Origin: Frondihabitans australicus
Lineage (GTDB): Bacteria > Actinomycetota > Actinomycetes > Actinomycetales > Microbacteriaceae
Assembly: GCF_003634555.1 (NCBI RefSeq)
Contig: NZ_RBKS01000001.1
Location: 992,001 to 1,056,000, forward strand
Length of the DNA: 64,000 bases
Direction: 5' to 3'
In this document: positions 63,845 through 64,000 of the stretch, in pieces
Position numbering within the stretch: the stretch's first letter is position 1
How the letters are laid out: the number at the start of each line of letters is the position of its first letter
Position numbers and translations under genes: made by a program
The notes under the pieces: model-generated
What the model was told of the DNA's origin: nothing
Seen by the model: the letters and a program-made list of their open reading frames with translations, nothing else
The model's database searches: none

Positions 63845-64000
63845 GCCTGATCCGCACCGCCCAGCCGCCCCTCGCGCGCTCCTGGCGCGGGCACGCCGCG
63901 GGCGCGCTCAGCGCCCTCAGCGGCGTCGCCCTCCTGGCCGTCTCGGCCTACCTGATCACTCGCGCGGCCGAGCAGCCGCCCATCCTGTACCTCTCGATCG
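63841..64000 (+). CDS. cydC: CydC, 5' part only
   Basis: The window ends 53 codons into this gene. The GTG overlaps the cydD stop. The translation reads SLIRTAQPPLARSWRG then GALSALSGVALLAVSAYLITRAAEQPP, the first transmembrane helix and the conserved SAYLITRAAEQPP turn of CydC proteins. It forms a heterodimer with CydD. Confidence 0.85.
   Translation, partial: MSLIRTAQPPLARSWRGHAAGALSALSGVALLAVSAYLITRAAEQPPILYLSI

Overview
The window is a very GC-rich (about 70 percent G+C) chromosomal segment that reads as an actinobacterium, most likely a member of the Microbacteriaceae. The pointers are the codon use with near-universal G or C third positions, frequent GTG starts, a mycobacterial-type LexA box (TCGAAC-N4-GTTCGA), short ProRS-NusA-YlxR-IF2-RbfA and dxr-rip-ispG neighbourhoods of actinobacterial type, and many genes whose -10 hexamer sits 7-8 bases before the start codon (leaderless transcripts). 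No tRNA, rRNA, CRISPR array, insertion sequence or transposase was recognised, and no gene-free stretch exceeds about 205 bases.

Layout. 1-2458: partial asparaginase on the minus strand, diverging from an OsmC-like peroxidase and an FKBP-type lipoprotein. 2579-14610: the isoprenoid/membrane-protease set dxr ... rip, ispG, split by an 8.2 kb block holding pnuC-nadR (NAD salvage) and a five-gene cassette of a MoxR-type AAA ATPase, an unknown protein, an HEXXH plus vWA protein, a second unknown protein and a PaaK-like adenylating enzyme. 14642-20045: a second, classical MoxR-DUF58-vWA-vWA (Bat-like) operon. 20081-33572: proS, nusA, ylxR, infB, rbfA, mutY (minus), a uridine-kinase-like relic, truB, two membrane proteins, ribF, an epimerase-like protein, an SGNH hydrolase and a small membrane protein; this is translation and RNA-maturation housekeeping. 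33650-37949: a Stealth phosphotransferase, a metallophosphoesterase, rpmA-rplU (minus) and a winged-helix regulator. 37975-41950 (minus): DUF779, acetaldehyde-type dehydrogenase, its probable GAF-domain regulator, and a DksA/TraR zinc-finger protein.

41979-55369 is enriched in DNA-damage and accessory functions: dnaE2 and a DUF6504-like gene each preceded by an identical perfect SOS box, a GH15 glucoamylase/trehalase-like enzyme, zwf with a 14-codon leader ORF, an SDR, an AbiEi/DUF559-like protein, a hipBA toxin-antitoxin pair in an AT-rich patch, an App1-type phosphatase, and an HMCES/YedK abasic-site protein. 55428-59517: a TetR regulator and a four-gene osmoprotectant ABC importer. 59601-64000: the cytochrome bd locus cydA-cydB-cydD-cydC (cydC cut by the window end), preceded by a double palindrome and a leaderless promoter.

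The most interesting unit is the cassette at 5639-11954, because it couples a MoxR AAA ATPase with a zinc-protease-like vWA protein and an adenylate-forming enzyme that I cannot assign to any named system; it sits inside a locus (dxr-rip-ispG) that is normally contiguous in actinobacteria.
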